DNA of 13,562 nucleotides from JBFLXN01 sp040755715 [NCBI: Candidatus Edwardsbacteria bacterium] (GTDB lineage Bacteria > Edwardsbacteria > AC1 > JBFLXN01). Under the pieces are notes generated by a model. That model ran no database searches. It had not been told where the DNA came from and saw only the letters and a program-made list of their open reading frames with translations. Where the stretch lies: positions 1 through 13,562 of the forward strand of contig JBFLXN010000066.1 in NCBI GenBank assembly GCA_040755715.1, written 5' to 3'. A program made the translations under genes and the position numbers. Of the stretch, positions 1-6,290 are shown in pieces. Numbering within the stretch: position 1 is the first letter of the stretch; each line of letters opens with the position of its first letter.

Positions 1-272
1 GCTAAACTTTTAACTTCAATTTCCCAAGTGCTCTTACTTTTTTCTATCTTAGTAATCTTGCATTTAACTTTATACCAAACTCCGCTGACGCATTCTTCAA
101 AGTAAACCACGTCCCCTTCATCCATACCACCAGTCACTTTGTCGAATTTCGTATGATTAGGATGCCATTCCGTAAAATGCTTATCAAGATTTCTAAACCA
201 ATCAAAAATTTTTTCAGGCGTTGCCCTTATTTCTATTGAGTCCTTTAGAGTGATCGTATTTTTATCGCTTTT
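1..272 (-). pseudogene. SRPBCC-family protein, N-terminal part, runs off the window; no normal start
   Basis: Reading leftward from 272 the frame stays open to the window edge (about 90 codons). It gives a typical START/Bet v1-like (SRPBCC) N-terminus: SIEIRATPEKIFDWF, then EWHPNH, then a GDVVYFEE strand and WEIEVKSL near the edge. These proteins form a helix-grip ligand pocket; the ligand here is unknown. A TAG at 273-275 closes the frame upstream, and I find no in-frame ATG, GTG or TTG before the conserved region. The start is therefore lost, uses a rare codon, or lies across a sequence error. The C-terminal piece of a second copy lies directly upstream, so this may be a damaged tandem duplicate. 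Family identity is fairly sure; whether it is functional is not. Confidence 0.6.
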
Positions 273-462
273 CTAATAACCTTTTTAGGGTTTCTCCCTC
301 TTCTTTCATATGTTTTTTAACAGCGTCTATTATTTCCTTGAAAAATATTGAAATTAACCAACTAAATCTAAAGGAAAGAGTAGCAGTGAATATGCAACTA
401 TCTTCTTTAGGTTCTATGATAAATGATCCTTTCTCCCTGAAAATCCGGCTTAAAGGCAGGGT
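262..462 (-). pseudogene. SRPBCC-family protein, C-terminal fragment
   Basis: The frame from 462 to a TAA at 262-264 encodes 66 residues. They include KGSFIIEPKED, then a TATLSFRFSW strand, and end in a long amphipathic helix (KEIIDAVKKHMKEEGETLK). This is the usual last third of an SRPBCC domain: final beta strands followed by the C-terminal helix. The frame is closed by a TGA at 463-465, and nothing upstream of it continues the domain, so the N-terminal two thirds are missing. The fragment ends where the N-terminal piece of the other copy begins. I read it as a remnant of a broken or recombined tandem copy. Confidence 0.55.
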
Positions 463-637
463 TCAGAATTTCATATAACGTTTGCAGTAGTAAAGCAGTG
501 TGCCGCCGAAGAATAAACGACCAATTTTCTGTGAAGGCGGCACATTGAGCGGCCGCTACAATCTTCTCTTATCATAAAGGGAGCGTCGTTGCTACTGCTG
601 TTAGCTGCAGGCGCAAAATGGCTTTTCGACATTCCAG
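463..637. other. Intergenic stretch with a 9-bp inverted repeat
   Basis: No convincing gene is present between the cupin stop and the SRPBCC fragment. TGTGCCGCC at 499-507 and GGCGGCACA at 537-545 form a perfect 9-bp inverted repeat around a 29-base loop, with a short palindrome AGCGGCCGCT at 548-557 next to it. An open frame crosses the region on the minus strand but has no recognisable domain. The SRPBCC fragment stops abruptly at the left edge, so a recombination junction probably lies near 463-475. Confidence 0.4.
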
Positions 638-985
638 CTACTGCACCCGTGAGACAATCCATAAGTAACGAAGCGGATAAATGCCAACGTTGAATACATT
701 GTGTTGGGTAGCGGGAGGAATGTAAGCGACACAACCTTTCTGAATTCTCTGCCGACCGAGACCCTCTAGTTCAACTTCACCGATGCCATCAAGTATTATT
801 AATAGTTCTTCGTGTTTACCAGTTGTGTGCGAACCGACATCCTGACCAGGTTGAAGGCTGACGAGGCCGGATTGCATCGTAACACTTTGAGTTGATTTGA
901 GAATGTCGTGATACTTGATGTCATCGTCTGGCAGCGAAAGAACAAATGGCAGAAGGTTCTTCAATTGGTCAATGACGGTGCTCAT
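638..985 (-). CDS. Small single-domain cupin protein
   Basis: This 115-residue protein is one cupin beta-barrel. Motif 1 is visible as GSHTTGKHEELLIILDG, with His53, His58 and Glu59/Glu60 as likely metal ligands. Motif 2 is the later IPPATQHNVFNVG segment with its His. The N-terminal ~30 residues are an unconserved helix. The ATG has a GAGG ribosome site about 7 bases upstream and lies inside the end of the upstream transporter gene (17-bp overlap), so translation of the two is coupled. Cupins this small may bind a metal and a small ligand as enzymes or sensors; the substrate cannot be read from sequence. The pairing suggests handling or sensing of the transported compound. Confidence 0.8.
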   Translation of the reverse strand: MSTVIDQLKNLLPFVLSLPDDDIKYHDILKSTQSVTMQSGLVSLQPGQDVGSHTTGKHEELLIILDGIGEVELEGLGRQRIQKGCVAYIPPATQHNVFNVGIYPLRYLWIVSRVQ

Positions 986-1559
986 TAGTATCCTCGCAAT
1001 TATTCTTTCTGGTGCGCCGTTCTTGCCTGATCCACCATTTAGCGAGGAACGGAAGCAAAGCGATTTGAAGAAAAGCAGCGATTATTCCGGGTGTCAACGC
1101 TGCTCGGAAATAATCAAGATGACTTGTTGTCACTGAAGTTCCGAACCGAACGGACAGGATGAAAACAATTCTTCCAAGCACTAAAGCGATTGCCACAGAG
1201 AAGAATGGGTTAAAACGCACGAGCTCTCGAAGAAGTCCTGTCACTAAGCCGTAAGTTAGCAACTCCACCGTCATTGATGGGAGGATGTTGGGTAAAGGGA
1301 GACCTGAAAGAAAATAACTGACGATTGGAGCGAGTGCACCAGTTAGAATTCCAGCACGCCAGCCGTAGACCAAGCCGGCTAATATCACAGGCCAGTGCAT
1401 TGGGAGAAGAAATCTGACAGGAGCGCCAAACAAGTGGGAGACGACAGGTAGAACAACTGCTGCAGCGATTAGTAGGACTTGAAAAGCGATGGCTCGAATA
1501 CCCCAAAGTGCTAAGGTCGGCTTGTCGAGAGCGATTGACGATTGATTGTATGTTGACAT
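969..1559 (-). CDS. ECF-type transporter substrate-binding (S) subunit, membrane protein
   Basis: This 196-residue integral membrane protein has about five to six hydrophobic helices. It carries the pattern of ECF S components: PMHWPVILAGLVYG, then AGILTGALAPIVSYFLSGLP, then PSMTVELLTYGLVTGLL. The tail is basic and cytoplasmic. S components capture a vitamin or metal and dock on a shared EcfAAT energising module; no EcfA or EcfT gene is in the window, so the module must lie elsewhere. The ATG at 1559 follows a GAGGAG ribosome site. The gene leads a two-gene unit with the cupin. A minus-strand promoter-like sequence lies 440 bases upstream, and I saw no known vitamin riboswitch in the leader. 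The vitamin is not assignable. Confidence 0.8.
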   Translation of the reverse strand: MSTYNQSSIALDKPTLALWGIRAIAFQVLLIAAAVVLPVVSHLFGAPVRFLLPMHWPVILAGLVYGWRAGILTGALAPIVSYFLSGLPLPNILPSMTVELLTYGLVTGLLRELVRFNPFFSVAIALVLGRIVFILSVRFGTSVTTSHLDYFRAALTPGIIAAFLQIALLPFLAKWWIRQERRTRKNNCEDTNEHRH

Positions 1560-1762
1560 AGTTTATTCTCCTCATAGGTTAATGGTTGAATACAAGATAA
1601 GCACTCGCTTACGCTCGTGCTAAAATGCAAATATCAAAAGGTAAAAATCAAAATTGTGGAATTTATTCTTAAGAAAAATATTTTTGTTCCTTAATTTTGA
1701 TATTTAATTTTTGATTTTTGAATTTCCTAGACGGGAACATATGAAACCACAGATTACATTCA

Positions 1763-1781
1763 CCCCGATGTAACATCGGGG
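1763..1781. repeat. Perfect GC-rich palindrome
   Basis: CCCCGATGT and ACATCGGGG are exact reverse complements around one base. It sits inside the larger AACCACAGATTA / TAATCCGTGGTT inverted pair. Similar short palindromes recur at 2209-2227, 9930-9945 and 10494-10511. Confidence 0.8.
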
Positions 1782-1974
1782 CAGGAATTAACACGGATTT
1801 CCAATTCGTCTAATCCGTTTAATCCGTGGTTAAAAAATTATTGAATTTCCGATACTCCAAGATAACCGTCCCCCCGAAGGCGAGGCTGCTCTCTACTCGC
1901 CCCGCTAGAAATTTTGCTATATACTTTTGTGTAGATGGTATTTCTAACCGGGCTCGCTACTATATTTATTAAAG

Positions 1975-1997
1975 TTATTGCAAATCTTTTGCAATAA
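1975..1997. repeat. Hairpin next to the minus-strand promoter
   Basis: TTATTGCAA (1975-1983) and TTGCAATAA (1989-1997) form a perfect 9-bp stem with a 5-base loop. On the minus strand it would lie at the very 5' end of a transcript from the promoter at 1999-2028, so it could be an mRNA-stabilising 5' hairpin or an operator. There is no T-run suggesting termination. Confidence 0.5.
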
Positions 1998-1998
1998 T

Positions 1999-2028
1999 AT
2001 CATAACAAAAAAATCCATTTTTTGTCAA
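1999..2028 (-). promoter_or_regulatory. Sigma-70-type promoter candidate for the transporter-cupin unit
   Basis: Read on the minus strand, TTGACA (2023-2028) is followed after 18 bases by TATGAT (1999-2004). The -35 hexamer is a perfect consensus and the -10 has one mismatch. It lies between the cysteine desulfurase stop and the ECF transporter start, so it would transcribe the latter with a leader of about 430 bases. The spacer contains a second small inverted repeat, ACAAAAAA / TTTTTTGT (2005-2025). Confidence 0.55.
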
Positions 2029-2050
2029 GGAAAATCTCGCCTTCGGCGAA

Positions 2051-2161
2051 GCACAGATTAGCACAGATTAAAGGATGCAGATAATCACAGATTGTATTTA
2101 AACCATCTGTGTTTTTTGTCTGCGATCATCTGTTGCTTTTAAATCTTGCGATTATCTGTGC
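2051..2161. repeat. ACAGATTA repeat block, direct and inverted copies
   Basis: GCACAGATTA occurs twice in tandem at 2051-2070, with another CACAGATT near 2086-2093. The opposite orientation appears as ATCTGTG at 2105-2111 and ATTATCTGTGC at 2151-2161. The halves face each other, giving a long imperfect inverted repeat of about 110 bp. It lies just downstream of the cysteine desulfurase gene. It resembles degenerate intergenic repeats and not an insertion sequence; no transposase is present. Confidence 0.65.
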
Positions 2162-2208
2162 TTATATAATTTTCTATACCATCAAGAAAAAAAGACCTAA
2201 TGCTCTGA

Positions 2209-2227
2209 CCCCGAGGCGAAATCGGGG
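2209..2227. repeat. GC-rich palindrome just after the cysteine desulfurase stop
   Basis: CCCCGA and TCGGGG flank a 7-base loop, about 10 bases beyond the stop codon of the minus-strand gene. A T-run on the minus strand appears only some 15 bases further on (2187-2193), so it is a poor intrinsic terminator. It belongs with the other CCCGAT/ATCGGG elements. Confidence 0.5.
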
Positions 2228-2236
2228 GGGAATGGT

Positions 2237-3475
2237 TCATCTGGTGGCAATTTCCCTAATTCCCTTAATAGCATAGAGGATTTCTTCTTCTGTATTGAAT
2301 GGACCGAGTCCAAATCGCACTGTCCCAGTTGGGAAAGTCCCGAGTTGCTCATGGACCAGTGGAGCACAATGTAACCCTGTTCGTGAACATATATTGTAAT
2401 CTATATTGAGCCTGTTACCAACATCAACCGGATTGTAGCCATTGATATCGAAAGATAGAACGGCAATATGGTCTTTTAATGAATCCGCACAATATAGTTT
2501 AACTCCTTTTATTTCTTTAAGTCCTTCACAGAGTAATTTCAGGAGGCTCATTTCTTTTTGGTGAATGTTCTCAAGTCCCTGCTGAGTGATATACTTTTGA
2601 CCCATATACAGACCCGCTACACCCAACATATTAGTAGTACCACATTCTAATCTGTGAGGATATTCTCGGGGTTGAAACCGTTCTTCTGAACTCACACCAG
2701 TTCCACCAAAACGACTGGGTTCAATATCAATCCCTTCTCTAAGATAAAGTCCTCCAATACCCATTGGCCCAAGGAGTGATTTATGACCCGTAAAGGCTAC
2801 AATATCAATATTCATCTCCTTCACATCAATAGGCACTACTCCGGCTGTTTGGGACGCATCTATAGCAAACGCAACAGAATTTTCACGACAGATCTTCCCT
2901 ATTTCCTTCACCGGTTGCACCGTTCCTATTACATTAGAACCGTGATTCATAATAACTAATACCGTAGTCTTTTTTATTTTTCTCTCAAACTCATCAGGAT
3001 GGACAAACCCGTTTTTGTCAAATGGAACATAATCTACCTCAATACTTTTCTCTCTAGCTAGATGATGTAGAGGACGAATAACAGAGTTATGTTCAAGATT
3101 GGTGGTAATTACATGGCTACCCTCCTTAACAATGCCATTTATTATCATATTTAGAGAATCAGTGGCATTATAGGTAAAAACCAAGCGACTGGCATCTGAA
3201 CCTCCTAAAAAATTTGTGAGTGATTGACGGGTTTTAGAAAGCAATTTTCCCGCTTCTTTAGAAGCATCACATTCTGACCGTCCAGGACTCACCCCACAGG
3301 TTTTGAAAAAAGTATACATAAAATCATATACTTCTGATGGTTTTGGGTAAGTAGTAGAGGCGTTGTCCAGATAAACAAAATTCTCTATCTCAAATTCTTT
3401 ATCTAGATTATTTCCCTCTTTTAGTTTGTAGGCGATACCCATTTCTGGATCGCGATAATATTTTTCTTTAATCAT
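2237..3475 (-). CDS. Cysteine desulfurase family protein (class V aminotransferase fold)
   Basis: This 412-residue PLP enzyme should take sulfur from cysteine, leaving alanine, and pass it as persulfide to Fe-S or other sulfur carriers. The fold starts at YLDNASTTYPKP (35-46). LEHNS holds the PLP-stacking His129, Asp206 and Gln209 contact PLP, and FTGHKS carries the Schiff-base Lys232. The mobile-loop catalytic Cys370 lies in SRTGLHCAP. The architecture matches the group often annotated as 'cysteine desulfurase family protein' more than housekeeping IscS. A roughly 33-residue charged N-terminal extension precedes the fold, which is longer than usual. The ATG at 3475 has AGAGGA five bases upstream, supporting this start. 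It stands apart from the metal-cluster genes upstream but could be their sulfur source. Confidence 0.92.
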   Translation of the reverse strand: MIKEKYYRDPEMGIAYKLKEGNNLDKEFEIENFVYLDNASTTYPKPSEVYDFMYTFFKTCGVSPGRSECDASKEAGKLLSKTRQSLTNFLGGSDASRLVFTYNATDSLNMIINGIVKEGSHVITTNLEHNSVIRPLHHLAREKSIEVDYVPFDKNGFVHPDEFERKIKKTTVLVIMNHGSNVIGTVQPVKEIGKICRENSVAFAIDASQTAGVVPIDVKEMNIDIVAFTGHKSLLGPMGIGGLYLREGIDIEPSRFGGTGVSSEERFQPREYPHRLECGTTNMLGVAGLYMGQKYITQQGLENIHQKEMSLLKLLCEGLKEIKGVKLYCADSLKDHIAVLSFDINGYNPVDVGNRLNIDYNICSRTGLHCAPLVHEQLGTFPTGTVRFGLGPFNTEEEILYAIKGIREIATR

Positions 3476-3534
3476 TTCGTCCTCTCTTTATTTTAGTTTG
3501 TTCCCTTTGTTTTGTTCTGACATAACTTTTTAGC

Positions 3535-3562
3535 ATATTAGCGTGCAATTAAACTTTGGCAA
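3535..3562 (-). promoter_or_regulatory. Possible promoter for the cysteine desulfurase gene
   Basis: On the minus strand TTGCCA (3557-3562) is separated by 16 bases from TAATAT (3535-3540), about 60 bases upstream of the ATG. Both hexamers differ from consensus. The sequence overlaps the first copy of the 15-bp direct repeat, so the match could be a by-product of the repeat. Confidence 0.3.
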
Positions 3563-3778
3563 ATTTAGGTTAGGGTTGAACTCATCCCCTCTTAAAAGGC
3601 TGTTAAAACAAGCCCCTTCCCTTCTCTCACCAAGAGAAGGGAACAAAAGGGGTTGAGTTCTGGAGAGTTATAACTTTAACAACTTTGTTCTATTTTCTAA
3701 ACGGCAGATGAAGAGGCTCCGGCAAACAATCAAAATACGGACAAAAGCGATTTTTGCCAAAGTTTAGCGTGCAATTAA
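3538..3778. repeat. 15-bp direct repeat bracketing about 226 bp, with internal inverted arms
   Basis: TTAGCGTGCAATTAA occurs exactly at 3538-3552 and 3764-3778. Directly inside each copy are AACTTTGGCAAA (3552-3563) and TTTGCCAAAGTT (3753-3764), exact reverse complements. Direct repeats outside and inverted repeats inside resemble a target duplication around a small non-coding element, but the enclosed DNA encodes no protein. Confidence 0.6.
3578..3660. repeat. Nested long hairpin inside the bracketed element
   Basis: TTCCCTTCTCT (3617-3627) and AGAGAAGGGAA (3633-3643) form a perfect 11-bp stem with a 5-base loop. Outside it, GAACTCATCCCC (3578-3589) pairs with GGGGTTGAGTTC (3649-3660) at 11 of 12 positions. 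The result is a two-tier stem of the kind seen in small non-autonomous palindromic elements. Confidence 0.65.
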
Positions 3779-3926
3779 CCTGTCTGTGTTCGAACGCACA
3801 AGACGGTTCGTTCTCTAATAAGGATTCAAGAGCCCTTATCTTCACTGATAGTAACAGCAGGTTTTGCGAAGTGGTAGAAAGCGAAGCGAACCGCATACAC
3901 GCTATAAAACTTCGCACTTTAATATC

Positions 3927-4607
3927 TTATTTCGTTGCCTTGACCACTACGAATGAACCTTCACCATAACCTTCTTTTACTGACTCAATGTCTCGTATCT
4001 CGGCTAAAGGGCGAAAGAGAGTTTGCCTAAAATCGAAATCTGTAAAGCCAGCATTCTTGAGGTAAGCAACAACCTCTTCCACCGAATAGAAGGTTGCGTC
4101 TCGGTAAAACACATTGTCATTCTTCTTCTGCTGATATAACCTTCCCATTGGACTGTTCGCATTGATAAAGCCGATGATGATATTTCCACCGGATTTCAGC
4201 ACTCTGTGTATTTCCTTGAGGGCTGTTTCAATATCATCCAGAAAGCAAAGGGTAGTAACCATTAAGACGAAATCAAACTGCGAATCACCAAAAGGAATCG
4301 CTTCAGCCACACCATCTATGACCTCAATCCCCCTCCTTTGGGCTATTTTCCTCATCTCTTTAGATGGATCAAGCCCAAGTCTGATTCCAAGTGGAGCCGC
4401 AAAACGACCACTTCCCACGCCGATTTCGATCCCGTTTTCACTCTCAGGTAATAATTTCTTTATTGCCTGAAGTTCCGACTGATAGGCAAACTTGTTTCTC
4501 TCAAACCATTCTTCATACTGGCTGGCGTGTTTTTCAAAGGGCTCTGTTTTAGGCATAACACTGTGTTTGATGCTCTTTCTGATATTGCTCTTAACGCTCG
4601 TGTTCAT
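3927..4607 (-). CDS. Class I SAM-dependent methyltransferase
   Basis: A Rossmann-fold methyltransferase of the UbiE/Methyltransf_11 type. The SAM-binding motif I is GIEIGVGSG (59-67), followed by LGLDPS (acidic end of beta2), AEAIPF (motif II region) and VLKSGGNIII (motif III region). The frame opens at 4607, overlapping the previous gene by 17 bp. An internal ATG at 4556 (Met18, MPKTEPFEKHASQYEEWF) matches where family members usually begin, though no clear ribosome site precedes either start. Translation is probably coupled to the NifX-like gene upstream. Such genes recur beside NifX-like proteins in anaerobes; the methyl acceptor is unknown. Confidence 0.85.
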   Translation of the reverse strand: MNTSVKSNIRKSIKHSVMPKTEPFEKHASQYEEWFERNKFAYQSELQAIKKLLPESENGIEIGVGSGRFAAPLGIRLGLDPSKEMRKIAQRRGIEVIDGVAEAIPFGDSQFDFVLMVTTLCFLDDIETALKEIHRVLKSGGNIIIGFINANSPMGRLYQQKKNDNVFYRDATFYSVEEVVAYLKNAGFTDFDFRQTLFRPLAEIRDIESVKEGYGEGSFVVVKATK

Positions 4608-4974
4608 GCGAGCAACTGCGCTCAGGATGGTTTGTTAGTCCTCCTTGCACATATAAGTCAAAGGTTCTTCGCACATCCGTTTCATCCGTCACAAAGACCT
4701 CAATCCCGGCATTCTTCAAATCATCGTAAATCCTTCTGCCCATGCCGTGAGAAATAGCTGCTTTGCAGTCCGAAAGAGCAGAAACAATTGGTCCATGTCG
4801 GTCAACTCCATGACCTGCACCTTCTAATCCCCCTGCATGTCCGGTGAAAGTATTAGGGCGATATTCTTGATTCTTTACCTCCCTACCTTCCACCTCAAAG
4901 ACTACAAATCCCCTTGTCCTTCCAAAATGGGAAGATATAGTCTTCTCATCATCTGATGCGATGGCTATTTTCAT
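4591..4974 (-). CDS. NifX/ORP-like dinitrogenase Fe-Mo cofactor family protein
   Basis: This 127-residue protein has the RNase H-like fold of the NifX/NifY/orange-protein family, whose members hold or carry metal-sulfur clusters. Visible features are MKIAIASDD, the family's SSHFGRTRGF motif, the GHG/GPIV segment, then ISHGMGRRIYDDLKNAGIEVF. The tail is Cys/His-rich (CSHEHER), a possible extra metal site. A strong ribosome site (AGGAGAGGAA) precedes the ATG, which overlaps the stop of the coiled-coil gene by 4 bp. With no nitrogenase genes nearby, a cluster carrier unrelated to nitrogen fixation is more likely. Confidence 0.88.
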   Translation of the reverse strand: MKIAIASDDEKTISSHFGRTRGFVVFEVEGREVKNQEYRPNTFTGHAGGLEGAGHGVDRHGPIVSALSDCKAAISHGMGRRIYDDLKNAGIEVFVTDETDVRRTFDLYVQGGLTNHPERSCSHEHER

Positions 4975-5273
4975 GATTTCCTCTCCTTTGTTTTAAGGTG
5001 CTCCTCTAACTCCTTTATTCTCTTCTCCAAATCTGCCTTTTCTGCCCTCAGCTGATTAACCTCCGCTTCCGCGTCTTCCGTGGCAATGGTTTGTGTAGCA
5101 TCACGGAGAAAAAGTTGCGATGCGTGGACGACCGTGCCGCTTTTGTCCTGATAAAATGCATCTGGCCCAGAACCACACCGGCAGGGTCCAATGTAGGTAT
5201 ATCCTTCCGGCGCACTCACTGGCGCATACGGCCAAAATCTCCCTCTATGTATTCCTCTTCCATATCCGAACAT
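4971..5273 (-). CDS. Small Gly/Arg-start, Cys-containing protein with C-terminal coiled coil
   Basis: This 100-residue protein begins with an aromatic/Gly/Arg stretch (MFGYGRGIHRGRFWPY). It then has YIGPCRCGSGPDAFY with Cys31 and Cys33, and ends in a clear coiled coil (about residues 70-96, EVNQLRAEKADLEKRIKELE). The plan resembles DUF5320-type proteins that accompany NifX-like genes, but the CxC segment differs from those I know. The ribosome site AGGAGGT lies 9 bases before the ATG. Its stop overlaps the NifX-like start (ATGA), which strongly suggests that the two proteins act together. The coiled coil may mediate dimerisation or docking, and the CxC could bind a metal. Confidence 0.75.
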   Translation of the reverse strand: MFGYGRGIHRGRFWPYAPVSAPEGYTYIGPCRCGSGPDAFYQDKSGTVVHASQLFLRDATQTIATEDAEAEVNQLRAEKADLEKRIKELEEHLKTKERKS

Positions 5274-5313
5274 GTTTGATTACCTCCTTTCTGATTATCT
5301 TTGGCTTGAATTT

Positions 5314-6141
5314 TCAAACTTCCTTTCTGGTTTCCTCATATTCTTTCTCTATCTTTTCCACAATCTGCTTGAATGCCTTCACCACAGGTGAATCGTCTTG
5401 TGAAAGGATGAATGGTATTCCCTTGTCTCCCTCCTCCACAATCCCGGGATCTATCGGGATTTGGCCGAGAAATGGGATGGAGAAATCTGAAGCGGCTTTC
5501 TCCCCTCCACCGGTTTTGAAAAGATTTATCTTATTGCCACAGTGGGGACAGGTCAAGCCACTCATATTTTCTACTATACCGACGATTTTCATCTTCAGGG
5601 TTTTAGCGAAATTTATGCTTTTGCGGACGCTCAAAAGTGCTACATCCTGCGGAGTCGTAACTATTATGGCATCACTTTGTGGCATCAACTGAGCAACGCT
5701 GAGTGGTTCGTCTCCTGTTCCTGGAGGAAGGTCAACGATAAGGTAGTCCAGATCACCCCAATTCACCTCCTCCAAAAATTGACGAATGATACCCATTTTA
5801 AGCGGACCCCTCCATATCACGGGAGCATCATCTTCACGAAGCAGGAAACCTATAGACATCACTATGAGATTTGGCATGGCAAAAACCGGTAAAAGGCCAT
5901 CATCTTCCCTTGTTATTTTTCTACCTCCCAAGCCAAGCATTTTAGGTATACTGGGTCCATGAATATCCACATCTAACAGACCAACTTCATAACCTTTTAG
6001 AGATAATGCGATAGCAAGATTTGAAGCCACTGTGCTTTTCCCCACACCTCCTTTACCACTCATCACCACCAAACGGTGTTTTATCCCTTCTAGATTTTTT
6101 GCCGCTTCAATGCCAGGTTTATGTTCTGTCTGCATCTTCAT
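5314..6141 (-). CDS. mrp: Mrp/NBP35-family Fe-S cluster carrier ATPase
   Basis: A 275-residue deviant P-loop ATPase. The Walker A is SGKGGVGKST (28-37). DVDIHGPS (57-64) and DLPPGTGDE (137-145) are hallmark motifs, and Cys198/Cys201 in TCPHCG form the CxxC that bridges a 4Fe-4S cluster between two subunits. The protein delivers Fe-S clusters to apoproteins in the cytoplasm. There is no N-terminal DUF59 domain, as is common in anaerobes and archaea. The AAGGA site fits the third codon (also ATG, 6135) better than the first. A 149-bp gap with no recognisable gene separates it from the radical SAM gene upstream. In Desulfovibrio an Mrp gene lies in the orange-protein cluster, which matches the neighbours here. 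Confidence 0.92.
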   Translation of the reverse strand: MKMQTEHKPGIEAAKNLEGIKHRLVVMSGKGGVGKSTVASNLAIALSLKGYEVGLLDVDIHGPSIPKMLGLGGRKITREDDGLLPVFAMPNLIVMSIGFLLREDDAPVIWRGPLKMGIIRQFLEEVNWGDLDYLIVDLPPGTGDEPLSVAQLMPQSDAIIVTTPQDVALLSVRKSINFAKTLKMKIVGIVENMSGLTCPHCGNKINLFKTGGGEKAASDFSIPFLGQIPIDPGIVEEGDKGIPFILSQDDSPVVKAFKQIVEKIEKEYEETRKEV

Positions 6142-6290
6142 AGTTCCTTAATATTAGTTTTTCGCCACCCCTCCACTTTTTTGACTCCTGCCTCCATCTC
6201 CTTGTCTATCCGATGGACCAATAAGTGTTATCATTTATACCGGAGACCAGGCAAGAACAAGAACTGCAAGGTTGGCTCTTTTTTCTTTCA

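Larger units (their letters stand above)
1560..2236. other. Gene-free, repeat-rich intergenic region (677 bp)
   Basis: No coding sequence is evident. Contents from left to right: an AT-rich block with repeated variants of TTTTGATATTT (about 1627-1727); an inverted pair AACCACAGATTA (1745-1756) and TAATCCGTGGTT (1820-1831), 11 of 12 matching; a perfect palindrome at 1763-1781; a GC-rich patch at 1868-1912; a hairpin at 1975-1997; a promoter-like sequence at 1999-2028; and a second ACAGATTA block at 2051-2161. Part of this is likely the leader of the transporter-cupin transcript. Confidence 0.6.
3476..3926. other. Gene-free intergenic region with nested repeats (451 bp)
   Basis: I see no gene here. 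The region holds a 15-bp direct repeat (3538-3552 and 3764-3778), an associated inverted pair (3552-3563 and 3753-3764), a nested hairpin at 3578-3660, and a weak inverted repeat TGCGAAGT / ACTTCGCA (3865-3872 and 3909-3916) just after the methyltransferase stop. Confidence 0.6.

Noticed and set aside
463-560. Possible integron attC site (stem TGTGCCGCC/GGCGGCACA near CATATAACG)
   Set aside because: The core-site pattern (RYYYAAC / GTTRRRY) does not fit properly and no integrase or cassette series is present.
471-734. Minus-strand open frame of 87 codons overlapping the cupin end
   Set aside because: No domain, odd composition, overlaps a well-supported cupin gene in another frame, and spans the inverted repeat.
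2041-2170. CRISPR-like array in the ACAGATTA block
   Set aside because: Repeats are short, degenerate, in both orientations and without regular spacers; no cas genes nearby.
3690-3917. Minus-strand open frame of 75 codons between the methyltransferase and the cysteine desulfurase
   Set aside because: It runs through the repeat arms, has no recognisable domain and no ribosome site.
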